Positions 10,005 to 19,457 of a stretch of 26,397 nucleotides of DNA are shown one piece after another. Below the pieces are notes generated by a model. The model searched no databases and was not told the origin of the DNA. It worked only from the letters and a program-made list of their open reading frames with translations. This stretch comes from Trichosphaerium sp. ATCC 40318 (lineage: Eukaryota > Discosea > Flabellinia > Trichosidae): contig JALMLS010000134.1 in assembly GCA_038496445.1 (NCBI GenBank), forward strand, positions 1-26,397, in the 5' to 3' direction. Positions within the stretch are counted from its first letter, which is position 1. Each line of letters starts with the position of its first letter. Both the position numbers and the translations under genes were made by a program.

Positions 10005-13000
10005 GGATGAAAAGTGTTTACTGACTAGTGCAGAGTCTGCTGCCGTTAAGGAAAATAGATTTATTATCGATGCTTGTTGTGCCCTAGAGTTTGACCAGAG
10101 TAATGCCAATTTTATGAAGCTGTGCGGTTATGAATTTGGTTGCAAGGATGCATGCAACAGTACTACAAACCATGAATACCGATATAGTATACTGAAGTCC
10201 ACGTGCGTCATCAAAGATACGAAAATGAATGCTGTGTTTGATACAGGTGCCTCGGTTTCGCTGATTGATTTGAAAATGATACGCAAATTGGGTTTATTGG
10301 GATCAGTTACAAGACAGTACATGCGACCACTATACTCAGCCGACAATCAACGCATCAAGACATACGGAGTCATCTCGCTGAAGGTGAAGGTCGGTGGTAT
10401 ATTTACAATTGCAGAATTACAAGTTATCAAAGACTTTAAATACGACATTCTCTTGGGTATGAATTACATTACAGACGCTGGTTGTGTCATCGACATTGGT
10501 AACAAAAACATCACGCCACAAGGAGGATGGCCAGTACCAATACAAACAGTGCGACGACGTATCAACCCACAACAAGTGCACGTGCTCACAACAAATGCGA
10601 TAAAATTAGCACCATACAGCGAGACAATATTCATGGCTAAAGTACCACAAACTGTCAGTGGTACATGTGGTATGATTACAGCACATAAGAGTTGCATCAC
10701 ACCAGGTACATACCTCATACGGAGCGTCAGCAAAGTCAGGAAAGGACTTGCACAAGTACAAATATTAAACGCGACGAACAGAAGGATCAGTTTGAAGCCA
10801 CGAATGGATATAGGATCATTCAGCAGTATACGAGAAGAAGACATTGTGAATAACATAGACGAGAAAAGAGAAACAGTGTTAGAAAGAGTTAATGAGATGC
10901 TAAAGAAGAAACGCAGCGACGAAGAGATCGCACACATATACAAATTGTTTAAGATACAGAGTAAGAAGCTCACGAAGCAACAGAAGTTAATGGTAGCCGT
11001 ACTACATCACGAATACAAAGACCAATTCGACGAAAAGTTAGATCCGAAGAACCACGTCACAGCCGTCAGACACAAGATAGAAACGGACAAGAACAAAGAG
11101 CCGATAGCAACGCCATACAGATACATGACACCACTCAAAGCCGATGTTATTAGGAAGGAGATCAGGAAGCTACTAGAACAAGGAATAATAAGAGAATCAA
11201 AATCACCATGGTCGGCGTCAGTAGTATTAGTCAAGAAATCAGATGGAAAATGGCGCTTTTGTATAGATTTTAGAGAACTGAACAAGATTACGAAGAAAAC
11301 AGTCCACCCAATACCACGCATCAACGAAGTACTGGATGCGACAGCGCTATCAATTTTATTCTCGACATACGATTTGACGAGTGGATATTTTCAGATCGAC
11401 AATGAAGAAGAAGATATTGAAAAGACGGCTTTCTCCACGATAGACGGACACTACGAGTTTGTGAAAATGCCAATGGGCCTCAAGAATTCAATGGCCACAT
11501 TCCAGAAGTTAATGAACTTGACGATGTCTGGACTATTATGGAAGATATGTTTATGTTACGTTGATGATATTATAATATTCTCAAGATCATTTCAAGATCA
11601 TATCATCAACACTGCGTTAGTGTTAGAAAGAGTTAAGCAACAAGGCCTCAAGTTAAAAGCCAGTAAGTCGAAGATATTTGAAAATCAAGTACAATTCCTA
11701 GGATACAGGATATCAGCAGAAGGAGTATTGCCAAAAGAGTCAAGTATTGAAGAAATTAGAAGAGCACCAGAACCAACGAAGTTTGAAGAGTTATTCAGAG
11801 TATTAGACGTCACCAATCATTACCGAAGATTTGTTAAAGGATACGCACATAAAATACAACCGTTCCAGGGTCTACGGAAGAAGGACGCAGTATGGGAATG
11901 GACCAAAGAACACAGCGAAGCATACAAAGAACTTAAATATGCATTTACGAACCCACCAGTATTGAAACATCCTGACTTCAGCAAGCCATTCGAACTACAC
12001 GTAGACGCGTCAGGATATGCATGTGGAGCTGTTTTATGCCAAAGAGACGAACTTAAAAGAGAACGAGTAATATCGTACTTCTCAAAGAACTTCACAGAAG
12101 GACAAAAGAAATACTCCACCACCGAAAGAGAACTACTGGGGATATGCGAAGCGTTAAAGAACTATAAAGGCTATTTAGCGTATACGAAATTCACGCTAGT
12201 AGTATTTACGGATCACGAACCACTCACGATGATGTCACGAATCAACACGGTTAAGAATGTTATAGCTAGATTATTATTAAGTATACAGCAGTTCGAATAC
12301 GAATTAGAATATAAGAAAGGAAAATTACACATAGTACCAGACGCATTATCGAGAACTCCATTCGCCACAAAGGAGACAGTCAACGCGATAGATATGTATA
12401 AGAAGAAGTTACATGTACAAGGACACAACGATTCAGGAATAGACTGGAAAACATTACAAGACAACGACGCAACAACACAAGTATTTATACAATTTTTACG
12501 AGAAGGGAAGATTAGCAGAGCAATATTAAAGTCAAGAGGATTTATAGAATCCACATTTTACGCACAAGCGAGAGACCTAAGAATTGATGACAAAGGCATA
12601 CTATACAGGAAGGATCCAACAAAAGCAGAAGATGAGATATTCCAAATATACGTACCCAACATCGTTAAACTGAAGAGAGCCATATACAAACAAGCACACG
12701 ACGCACCGTTCTCAGGACACTTAGGCTTTATAAAAACATACGACAGACTACGAGAAAGATTTTATTGGCCTAGATTATACGCGGATACAAAAGAATGGTG
12801 TAGATCATGTCCGTCATGTTTAAGAACGAAGACGCCAAGATTAAAGAAAGCAGGCAAGATGGGAGGAAAGTTCGGAGCTAGTTACCCGTTTGAGCTAGTC
12901 ACCATGGACATAGTAGGACCATTGAACAGAACAGGAGCAGGAAACAAATACCTATTAGTCATTAATTGCAACTTTACGAAATGGGTAGAAGCGTTTGCCA

Positions 13001-14253
13001 TGAAGAACCAAGAAGCGACAACAATTGCGAAGATATTTGTCAACGAATGGTGTTTCAGATATGGAATACCTAACACGATATTAACCGACCAAGGTAAGAA
13101 TTTAACAGGAGAGATTATGAAGCAAGTGTACGACATATTACACATCAACAAAAAGAGAACGACAGCATACCATGCACAAACGGATGGCCAGACGGAACGA
13201 TTCAACCACACATTAATAGAGATGATACGACACTTTGTAGACGATGATCAAGATGATTGGGACATTTGGATCGAACCATGTTTATTTGCGTATAGAACAG
13301 CGATACACTCAACCACGAAATATGAGCCGTACAGATTACTATTTGGCAGGAAACCAAGAATACCACTAGATGTCATAGCAGGAAACGGTGGATTACTAAA
13401 GAACAAATACAACATGAGCGACTGGGCTGAAACACTAGCACACAGACTGAAATCAGTACATGAGATTGCGAAGAGAAACACGTTAGCAGAGAAAAGGAAA
13501 CAAGCAGAATACTACAACACAGGTAGAAGAACAGTAGAATACAAAGTAGGACAGAAAGTATGGTTATACGTACCACATATTAAAGAAGGGCAAAGAAAGA
13601 AGTTGACACAAAAATGGCAAGGACCGTTCGAAATATTAGAGAAGATCAGCGACATTACTATAAGACTAGACATACCAGAACATAGGAAGTTATCAGAAGT
13701 AGTACACGTAGAGAGACTGAAACCACACATAGATTCATACTTGAGGCCACAAGAAGACATAGAAATAGATACGAGGGATATATACAAGCAACAAAGAGAT
13801 AAATATAAAGAGATAACTGATCCAGGAGAGGATGACGATACCGAATATAAAGAGAATAACGAATTAGAATCAACAAGAGCAGTAGCGAAGAAGATAGAGG
13901 AATCTACAATCAATAGCCCAATGGAAATAGAGGGAACGACAACAAAAAGGAAAGGAATGAGAAGAAGAGGAACAAAGATGACCAGAACGACACATTTAAA
14001 GAAGTTATTAGAATACATATACGGAGTATCAAAGAACCTGTCAAACGATAAACTAGCCAGCATGTTGAAGGAGTTAGTAGGAAAAGGATCGAGATACATA
14101 AGAAGTAGTACCAAGTGCGAGGAGCTAGAAAGCGAGATTAAATATAGCAAAAGAAACGGTAAAGAAGAGCTACGGAAATGGCTAGCGGAATTCATAGCAA
14201 ACTTTGAGAAAACCTTAACGGAAGAATTACTATTAATGATACAAGAATGGTGA
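9949..14253 (+). CDS. pol: Pol polyprotein: protease, reverse transcriptase, RNase H, integrase
   Basis: Open from just after a TGA at 9946 to a TGA at 14251-14253, with no ATG at its 5' end, so it needs splicing (first pol exon base 9998) or frameshifting from gag. Aspartic protease: VFDTGAS (Asp codon 10240) with a later ILLGMNYI. Reverse transcriptase: HPIPRINEVL, DLTSGYFQI and YVDD (Tyr codon 11557). RNase H: ELHVDASG, STTERELL and FTDHEPL. Integrase: an HHCC zinc domain (about 12700-12830), then the DDE core with MDIVGP, LTDQGKN and TERFNHT; 35 residues separate the second Asp from the Glu. A GPF module (KWQGPFEIL) follows. No chromodomain is seen. After KPHID there are about 170 charged residues of unknown role, rich in Lys and Glu. 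Confidence 0.95.
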   Translation: MSVCVCVVVFCVYVCVEPEDEKCLLTSAESAAVKENRFIIDACCALEFDQSNANFMKLCGYEFGCKDACNSTTNHEYRYSILKSTCVIKDTKMNAVFDTGASVSLIDLKMIRKLGLLGSVTRQYMRPLYSADNQRIKTYGVISLKVKVGGIFTIAELQVIKDFKYDILLGMNYITDAGCVIDIGNKNITPQGGWPVPIQTVRRRINPQQVHVLTTNAIKLAPYSETIFMAKVPQTVSGTCGMITAHKSCITPGTYLIRSVSKVRKGLAQVQILNATNRRISLKPRMDIGSFSSIREEDIVNNIDEKRETVLERVNEMLKKKRSDEEIAHIYKLFKIQSKKLTKQQKLMVAVLHHEYKDQFDEKLDPKNHVTAVRHKIETDKNKEPIATPYRYMTPLKADVIRKEIRKLLEQGIIRESKSPWSASVVLVKKSDGKWRFCIDFRELNKITKKTVHPIPRINEVLDATALSILFSTYDLTSGYFQIDNEEEDIEKTAFSTIDGHYEFVKMPMGLKNSMATFQKLMNLTMSGLLWKICLCYVDDIIIFSRSFQDHIINTALVLERVKQQGLKLKASKSKIFENQVQFLGYRISAEGVLPKESSIEEIRRAPEPTKFEELFRVLDVTNHYRRFVKGYAHKIQPFQGLRKKDAVWEWTKEHSEAYKELKYAFTNPPVLKHPDFSKPFELHVDASGYACGAVLCQRDELKRERVISYFSKNFTEGQKKYSTTERELLGICEALKNYKGYLAYTKFTLVVFTDHEPLTMMSRINTVKNVIARLLLSIQQFEYELEYKKGKLHIVPDALSRTPFATKETVNAIDMYKKKLHVQGHNDSGIDWKTLQDNDATTQVFIQFLREGKISRAILKSRGFIESTFYAQARDLRIDDKGILYRKDPTKAEDEIFQIYVPNIVKLKRAIYKQAHDAPFSGHLGFIKTYDRLRERFYWPRLYADTKEWCRSCPSCLRTKTPRLKKAGKMGGKFGASYPFELVTMDIVGPLNRTGAGNKYLLVINCNFTKWVEAFAMKNQEATTIAKIFVNEWCFRYGIPNTILTDQGKNLTGEIMKQVYDILHINKKRTTAYHAQTDGQTERFNHTLIEMIRHFVDDDQDDWDIWIEPCLFAYRTAIHSTTKYEPYRLLFGRKPRIPLDVIAGNGGLLKNKYNMSDWAETLAHRLKSVHEIAKRNTLAEKRKQAEYYNTGRRTVEYKVGQKVWLYVPHIKEGQRKKLTQKWQGPFEILEKISDITIRLDIPEHRKLSEVVHVERLKPHIDSYLRPQEDIEIDTRDIYKQQRDKYKEITDPGEDDDTEYKENNELESTRAVAKKIEESTINSPMEIEGTTTKRKGMRRRGTKMTRTTHLKKLLEYIYGVSKNLSNDKLASMLKELVGKGSRYIRSSTKCEELESEIKYSKRNGKEELRKWLAEFIANFEKTLTEELLLMIQEW

Positions 14254-14292
14254 GAACTGATCGTCATGATGAGGGACCATCATACTTACGTT

Positions 14293-14301
14293 GGAGGGAG
14301 A
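14293..14301 (+). other. Polypurine tract
   Basis: GGAGGGAGA lies two bases before the 3' LTR, the expected place for the plus-strand DNA primer in reverse transcription. Confidence 0.75.
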
Positions 14302-14303
14302 TT

Positions 14304-14397
14304 TGTAAGGACGCTTTATTGTAATTAAGTCAGACCTTTAAGACGTATAATAAAGTTAACCTTTATCCCTATCACTCGGACTACCATACCTCTTACA
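14304..14397 (+). repeat. 3' LTR (94 bases)
   Basis: Base-for-base the same as 8716-8809 by eye, including TGTAAG and CTTACA ends and the AATAAA at 14349-14354. Identity of the two LTRs indicates little time since insertion. Confidence 0.95.
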
Positions 14398-14401
14398 TAT
14401 G
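14398..14401. repeat. Target site duplication TATG, right copy
   Basis: TATG directly follows the right LTR and matches 8712-8715. The next base resumes the aminotransferase frame (GTA GCG AAA...). Confidence 0.9.
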
Positions 14402-16061
14402 GTAGCGAAAGGTGTAAGCTACTCCACAACTGTACGCATTTTTCCGAGCTATTGAAAATTATTTTACGAAATCACGTGATCTTATGTTTTTTTCAATTTC
14501 TTATCAACACTAACAAGTCTTGCAATAGAAAGGTATTCACGAGCTACTAGAGTACCTCACGCAATATCAAAAAGATCTGCATAATCCTAAAGGTGATTGG
14601 GACGTTTGCACACTTGCTGGTACATATCACAGATGATTAAAAGGGCCTCATGCTTGAATAGGAAGTAAGGATGGTATAGGAAAGATATTGAAGATTTTAA
14701 CTGAAACAGGAGACACAATACTATGCTCAGAGGTTCTATACTAGTTAAGTTCTTTTATCACTTGTATTTAAAAGTAGTTACCTAATCAATCAAATAAATA
14801 GTGGAGCAAAGGTTACTCGGGAACAATGTGTTTGGCATGGTATACCAATAGATGAGGATGGTATTAAACCGGATTTGTTAAGGAAGACACTAGATGATTG
14901 GCCTGAAGATAGCAAAAAACCAAAGGTTTACCAGAATACGCTTCGGAGGTTATCTTACTTTCGATTTTAGGTTCTTTATGTAGTACCTACAGGACAAAAT
15001 CCAACAGGAAGTATTTTACCTTACGAAAGACGTAAAGAATTATTGAGTATAGCTTCAGATCATAACCTAATAATAATTGAGGATGACCCATACTGGTTCG
15101 TAGAATTTTCTTAGTTTGTTGGACAAATGAAACAACGTTTTAGGCATGTCTGTCTCGGATGTGAGAAGCCAGTTGAAAGCTTATTATCAATGGATACAGA
15201 AGGAAGAGTGCTAAGACTAGACTCTTTTAGTAAAATCATAGCACCAGGGCTTCGTCTTGGGTGGGTTACAGGGCCAAAGTATTTGGTTGATAAAATAGAA
15301 TTATTGAACCAAGGAGACATTATTCATCCGTCTGGTATGTAGAAATACTTCAAGTTTTAAACATACTTTTATCTGGATTCTGTCCAAGAGCGTAAACTTA
15401 CCAGTAATCACAAACACCTTTTTGTTAAATACGCCATTGGTATTTCACACTCTTGTTCAGAAACTACAATATCGCTCATAGCATTTGTTGACTACAATGA
15501 AATACAGCAATTCCTCATTAATTGTTATTATAAGGTGTCAGTCAAGCGATTGTGCTATCAATACTAAAACATTGGGGAAAGGAAGGCATAGAACAACATT
15601 CAAAAAGTATAAGAACAATATACACTTCAAAGAGGGATGCTTTGATTTCTTCATGTGACAAGCACCTCAAAGGATTAGCAACATGGGTTATTCCTAAAGG
15701 AGGATTTTTCCTATGGCTAAGATTGACTGATGTAGAAGACACTGAGGAGCTTGTACGCAAAGAAGTAGTAGCATCAAAGGTACATGTTCAACATTTAAAA
15801 TCTTCTCATTTCACGCTTACGCATACACTTGCTTTTAGGTATTGCTCAGGTGGGGATCACCTTACACAGCATCGGGGGACAAATCATCGTGTGTTCGGAT
15901 AGCGTATTCTACAGCATCTAAAGAGGTACCAAACAGTTTGTTTTTGTAATTGTATTTTTGGTTGTTTCTTTTTATCACGTGATATAACTATTTAGGATAT
16001 GGAAGAAGCAATAAAAAGACTTGCGACTATTCTTACAAAAAGAAATAATAAGTTGAAGTAA
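14402..16061 (+). pseudogene. AADAT: 3' part of the aminoadipate/kynurenine aminotransferase gene, after the retrotransposon
   Basis: Exons: 14402-14431 (rest of exon 3), 14529-14619, 14662-14743, 14802-14925, 14971-about 15099, about 15144 (or a later acceptor) to 15334, 15535-15779, 15839-15925, 15996-16061. The peptide follows the AADAT/ARO8 family: YSTTKGIHELLEYL, the GSKDGIGK loop, VPTGQNPTGS (Asn codon 14998), IIEDDPYW, DSFSKII with the PLP-binding Lys (codon 15232), then GGFFLWL and the RIAYSTAS strand. The enzyme transfers amino groups from aminoadipate or kynurenine to 2-oxoglutarate using PLP. No stops or frameshifts are seen in these exons, but the exon 7/8 junction near 15100-15160 has no acceptor of matching phase that keeps all family residues. 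Introns at 14432-14528 and 15926-15995 each hold TCACGTGA. Confidence 0.85.
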
Positions 16062-16165
16062 AATGTTTGTGGATATAAAAATATGGTCCAGAGTGTAAAA
16101 CATAATTTCCTGGTATTGTCAGCAGTTTATAATGCTTGAGTGGAAATTGCGTACAGCAGTAATTG

Positions 16166-16250
16166 GCGTCTTATCGTAATCATCCTGCAAGTGGCCATCA
16201 TTGGCCTAAATAGTACAAAAGTAGAGCCTACAACATGTTGCACAAAACAG
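16166..16250. repeat. Diverged direct repeat, copy 1
   Basis: Shares with 17201-17279 the ordered blocks CGTCTTA, CCTGCAAGTG, CTAAAT-GTACAA-AGTAGAGCC and GCA-AAAACA. The copies differ by indels and substitutions. It is probably a remnant of a dispersed repeat family. Confidence 0.55.
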
Positions 16251-16971
16251 TCCTCATTTGAAACTTAGTGTCCGTGGCAGTCAAGTTAATGCCAACAAGT
16301 GACTTTTTACAGAACTTGCAGGTTTTTGTCAGACCTAGACAATCCGACGGGATCTGACAGTTGACAGAACTTACATGTGATTCAGGTGCAGTACAAAAAA
16401 AACAAATCTGTAACAAAGCAAAAAACCGTAACATGATAGCTATTTACTACATTCTGTTTATAGCCATTTTCGGCTGAAGCGTATGATGAGAAGGTAGCGT
16501 TACAAAATGTAATTGCTTCTGTTTTTCTTGCTCAGAATGGTTTCTTCCAAGCAGTACAAACTTACAGTTCGTTTTGAAAGTGTATAGTTAACCAACAAAC
16601 GTGTAACTTCCAAGGAGTGTAGTACTGTTAACGGTACGACTCAACTCGATTTTTTGAGAAAAAACGGTGGGACACAATGTAACAGAGATGTACCTCAATG
16701 TTACGTCGTAAAAGGAGATGAAGACGACTAGCAGCGTGATTAGAGTAAGTCCACAGGATTTTACTGTATTTGACCGGTATAAAAGCGTTACTATCACCAT
16801 AAAGCAACTAGTTCATAGTACGATTACGTACCTTAAGTGACAAATGCCAGTTTCAATGGTACATGGCGGAAACACAAATATGTAGAACTTGTCAAAAAAA
16901 AAGTCAAAAATTCGGCACTAATTATCTTATATTATGCCATAGGAACTATTTAGAAGCCCCCCTTTTAGCGA

Positions 16972-17012
16972 GGGTTAGGGGTGCTGAGCCTAGCGACTGA
17001 GCGCCATAACCC
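16972..17012. other. Strong GC-rich hairpin, possible structured RNA or element end
   Basis: GGGTTA pairs with TAACCC and GGTGCT with AGCGCC (one G-T pair), leaving a 14-base loop. The 41-base unit stands out in AT-rich surroundings. No tRNA or snRNA landmarks are present, so its nature is open. Confidence 0.4.
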
Positions 17013-17200
17013 AGTTGTCTCCCTTTGTGGCGAACAGTTCAAAATCACTTTGACATTTTTTCTACTTTTTTTTCGACATTTTAGACACCGTCCATGGAAC
17101 TGACTGGACCTGGACGCTAACGAAAACCCTTTCTTGTTTTTTTAAACTACATTCTGGCTAAACATTTTCTTACACTGACAAGGTGTTGAGCTTTTAGTTT

Positions 17201-17279
17201 TCGTCTTACCCTGCAAGTGACTGACCACAGTGGGTCTAAATTGTACAAGAGTAGAGCCACAAACAGTGCAGAAAAACAC
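17201..17279. repeat. Diverged direct repeat, copy 2
   Basis: Second copy of the repeat at 16166-16250, in the same orientation about 1 kb away and shorter by several small gaps. Confidence 0.55.
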
Positions 17280-17387
17280 ATCAACTTTTTTTCATTTTTA
17301 CCTTTCGAAACCTCGCCCTTTATCAGTTTCATCTACGTTCACAATAATAAACCAAAATTGGGATAAAGTCATGTATTAGAGTTATTT

Positions 17388-17759
17388 TTAAACACACCGG
17401 TACGTTGTTAATGCATTACAAGAGTGAATGTTACTTCCAGATAATTCTTTGTTACAGCGCAAGTTTCCACCATTGCCATCACTTGGCTTTCTTCTTCTAC
17501 ATCTCTTACACTTACATGTACCACTATCAAGGCTTTTTCCAGCACATTCAGCGCGGTTGTTGTTATAGTTGAATTTATAGTCGGAGTACCATTTGCCGTT
17601 AGCGCCTGGGAGAGGACAGCTTCCCCAGCGCTCAACACAGTATTTGTCTCCGCCCGCAACTTCAAACACACGAGAACCCCAGTCGAAAGCACATGATCCC
17701 CATGAGGAGCTGGCACATGCTGCAATGATTACGAGTAGAGTAGCTAAGTAAAGGTTCAT
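17388..17759 (-). CDS. Small secreted Cys-rich protein, family unknown
   Basis: A single-exon ORF of 123 residues from ATG (17757-17759) to TAA (17388-17390). Residues 1-22 form a clear signal peptide (LATLLVIIAACASSSWG). The mature part of about 100 residues has ten cysteines, with CKCKRCRRRK in the middle and a Gly/Ser/Asn-rich C-terminal third; a Trp-Gly pair occurs twice (DWGSR, RWGSC). The even number of Cys suggests a disulfide-stabilised extracellular protein. I do not recognise the family; it could be an effector, matrix or antimicrobial-type peptide, but nothing in the sequence decides this. An overlapping open frame at 17408-17725 in another minus frame is judged a shadow because it lacks a signal peptide. 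Confidence 0.65.
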   Translation of the reverse strand: MNLYLATLLVIIAACASSSWGSCAFDWGSRVFEVAGGDKYCVERWGSCPLPGANGKWYSDYKFNYNNNRAECAGKSLDSGTCKCKRCRRRKPSDGNGGNLRCNKELSGSNIHSCNALTTYRCV

Positions 17760-19043
17760 TCTGTTAGATTTTTACCAGATGGAGACCTGTAGTAAGGTAA
17801 GATACAGCATCACTATATTGTGAGATGTACCGTTAATAAGGTATAAAGCACGTTTGATGAATGTGTTATGGCTAAAAAAAATTGGCTTAAGTGTTGTGAT
17901 ACACTTAACACGGTATATCACGATGTTATAGAGCTGGTAATCAAAGCCGAGGGCGGTCATTTGAAAGAAAAGGAAAATTCACATAACGTTTGTAAACCAG
18001 AGAGTTTTTCCGAAGTTTTCCCGATGACTCGACTGACCCCTTACCAGCAAACACATATTTCATGGAGTTGGTTGCTCGAATATGAAACTAGTGTCCGTCT
18101 CATTCAAGTGTTGTTTATATTTTCTAGCACTTTTAGCAGAGTTCAAATAGATCCATAAAAATGTGAACTATTTGTGTGACTATCCTGTTCATAGCGAGAC
18201 TAACCTGGAACGTACCAGTGATAACAAAATTTTCAATGTCAGTTTCAATAGACCTTGGCAGATGATCGCAGTATTTTACCTACGCACTGTACACGGTGCG
18301 ATCAAACCACAGAAGTGTTCAATGAGCTAAGATCGAATTAAAAAGGTATTGTCCCTGCTGCAAAGCTATCACATTACCGTTAATCACGTATGAATGCCTC
18401 AAACACTGTTTGCTGCATTTTGCTTCAAAAAATCTGCGTACGTTACAGCGCTATGCTAGCGCTTACCCCACGCTAACACCAGCACTCTGGTAGTATCCAA
18501 CCAGCAATACAGGTGTAATAACGTTAAAATCCAAAAACACCGCCAGTGATGCTGTAGGCTTTGTAAACGCTGCCGCGTGTCAAAATATTTTTAATTTTTT
18601 TTGCTGTTTTGTTAATCACGTGGTTCGAAACAGTTGGATTCTCTAGCCAAGCGTGAGGGCAGACCAAGCATCCAATTTCCTACCATCCCTTTTAATCATA
18701 TCTGGGCTCTAGACGCATTGACAGCGCTCTGGCCACGACAGGCAACTTTAATGCTAACGAAAACTGAAATGCATCTCCAAGTGTACACTTGCTCCAGAAA
18801 CCTTTAATACTACTGACATACTAACATCAGTGTCGACAACTTCAATTGCAGTGTGTCATTGATGGTATACTATTGTTAATCTTTGGCCATTGATTAAACA
18901 ATTACTGTGGTGCCAAGCTCTGTCTCTTAACGCAATGTAAAATTATATGCTAAGAGCTAGCACTAGGTTTTATTAATTAGCCAATAAAGACAAACCTGAT
19001 ACTGTACAATGTGGTGTTTATTTGTTACAATCATAGTCGAATT
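17760..19043. other. Intergenic region, about 1.3 kb
   Basis: No supported gene. A + strand frame from ATG at 17868 to 18158 is open but has no recognisable features. A perfect 7-base inverted repeat with a 3-base loop (AGCGCTA/TAGCGCT) lies at 18447-18463, and one TCACGTGG at 18616-18623. Confidence 0.45.
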
Positions 19044-19457
19044 CTACAGACCTTTTTTTTGTCTCGCAATTGATTTATAAGTATGTGAAGCGACCTCAAC
19101 TGATGTCTTACCAATGAACACAATATGTTTTTTCTTTTTCTTCAAAAAGAACCGTTTTAGTTTTCCTTTTTTTGAATCAGCAGATTTTGAAGATTGTCTC
19201 GGCTCACGTGACATCTCACGTGTCACATTGGGTTTAACAACACTTGTAGCATCTATCTCTGTATGTTTTGTTTCTTGTTTGGTTTTTTTAGCTTCGTTTC
19301 GATCACGTGACTTTTTAATTGATTTACTCCTCTTTTTTGGCGGTTTATGATGTTGCTCTATATTTGCTGATGTTGGTAAAGCATATTGATTCAGTAGATC
19401 CAGAAACGATATCAGCAATTGTATCGCATACGTAAAACAGTTTATAAAGAGAGCCAT
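19044..19457 (-). CDS. Small basic protein with N-terminal hydrophobic segment, family unknown
   Basis: A 137-residue ORF with its own ATG (19455-19457). The first 27 residues are hydrophobic (FTYAIQLLISFLDLL), a possible signal anchor, followed by a Lys/Arg-rich tail (KKRSKSIKKSRDR, FFLKKKKKH). The layout, and the TSA-N...KPPKKR stretch, resemble the start of the MORN-repeat gene at 20156-21578 (TSNST...KPTKKR), suggesting a partial duplicate on the same strand. Three CACGTG copies (19205, 19217, 19304) lie within the ORF and encode TRE, SRE and SRD. No domain is recognised. It could be a truncated paralogue or a spurious ORF. Confidence 0.4.
   Translation of the reverse strand: MALFINCFTYAIQLLISFLDLLNQYALPTSANIEQHHKPPKKRSKSIKKSRDRNEAKKTKQETKHTEIDATSVVKPNVTREMSREPRQSSKSADSKKGKLKRFFLKKKKKHIVFIGKTSVEVASHTYKSIARQKKGL

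Larger units (their letters stand above)
8716..14397 (+). mobile_element. Full-length Ty3/gypsy LTR retrotransposon, apparently intact
   Basis: The 5,682-base element has two LTRs identical over 94 bases, a primer-binding-like site, gag, pol with protease, reverse transcriptase, RNase H and integrase in that order, a polypurine tract and a 4-base target duplication. The RT-before-integrase order and the integrase GPY/F-like module place it in Ty3/gypsy; no env-like third ORF is seen. Both ORFs are open without stops and key catalytic residues are present, which with identical LTRs argues for recent insertion and possible activity. It lies in the same orientation as the aminotransferase it interrupts. 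Its internal part has only two CACGTG copies (10200, 10579), unlike host DNA, as expected for a newcomer. Confidence 0.95.
16062..17387. other. Intergenic region between the aminotransferase and the Cys-rich gene
   Basis: About 1.3 kb with no supported gene. Short minus-strand frames (16228-16434, 16588-16800, 17147-17332) have no family resemblance. It contains a diverged direct repeat pair and a GC-rich hairpin, listed separately, and no CACGTG copy. Confidence 0.5.

Noticed and set aside
14802-14870. Apparent frameshift deletion in aminotransferase exon 6, since another frame reads GYSGTM like the family's AYSGTL
   Set aside because: Using the donor GTTAAG at 14744 and the acceptor at 14801 gives VLYYGAKV... 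then CVWHGIPIDEDGI in one frame, aligning with the family without a lesion.
16955-17030. Possible tRNA gene
   Set aside because: The hairpin is strong but there is no cloverleaf, no A or B box and no acceptor stem of the right form.
17868-18158. ATG-initiated + strand frame of 96 codons
   Set aside because: No signal, domain or repeat; composition like other chance frames in this AT-rich spacer; overlaps the upstream region of the divergent Cys-rich gene.
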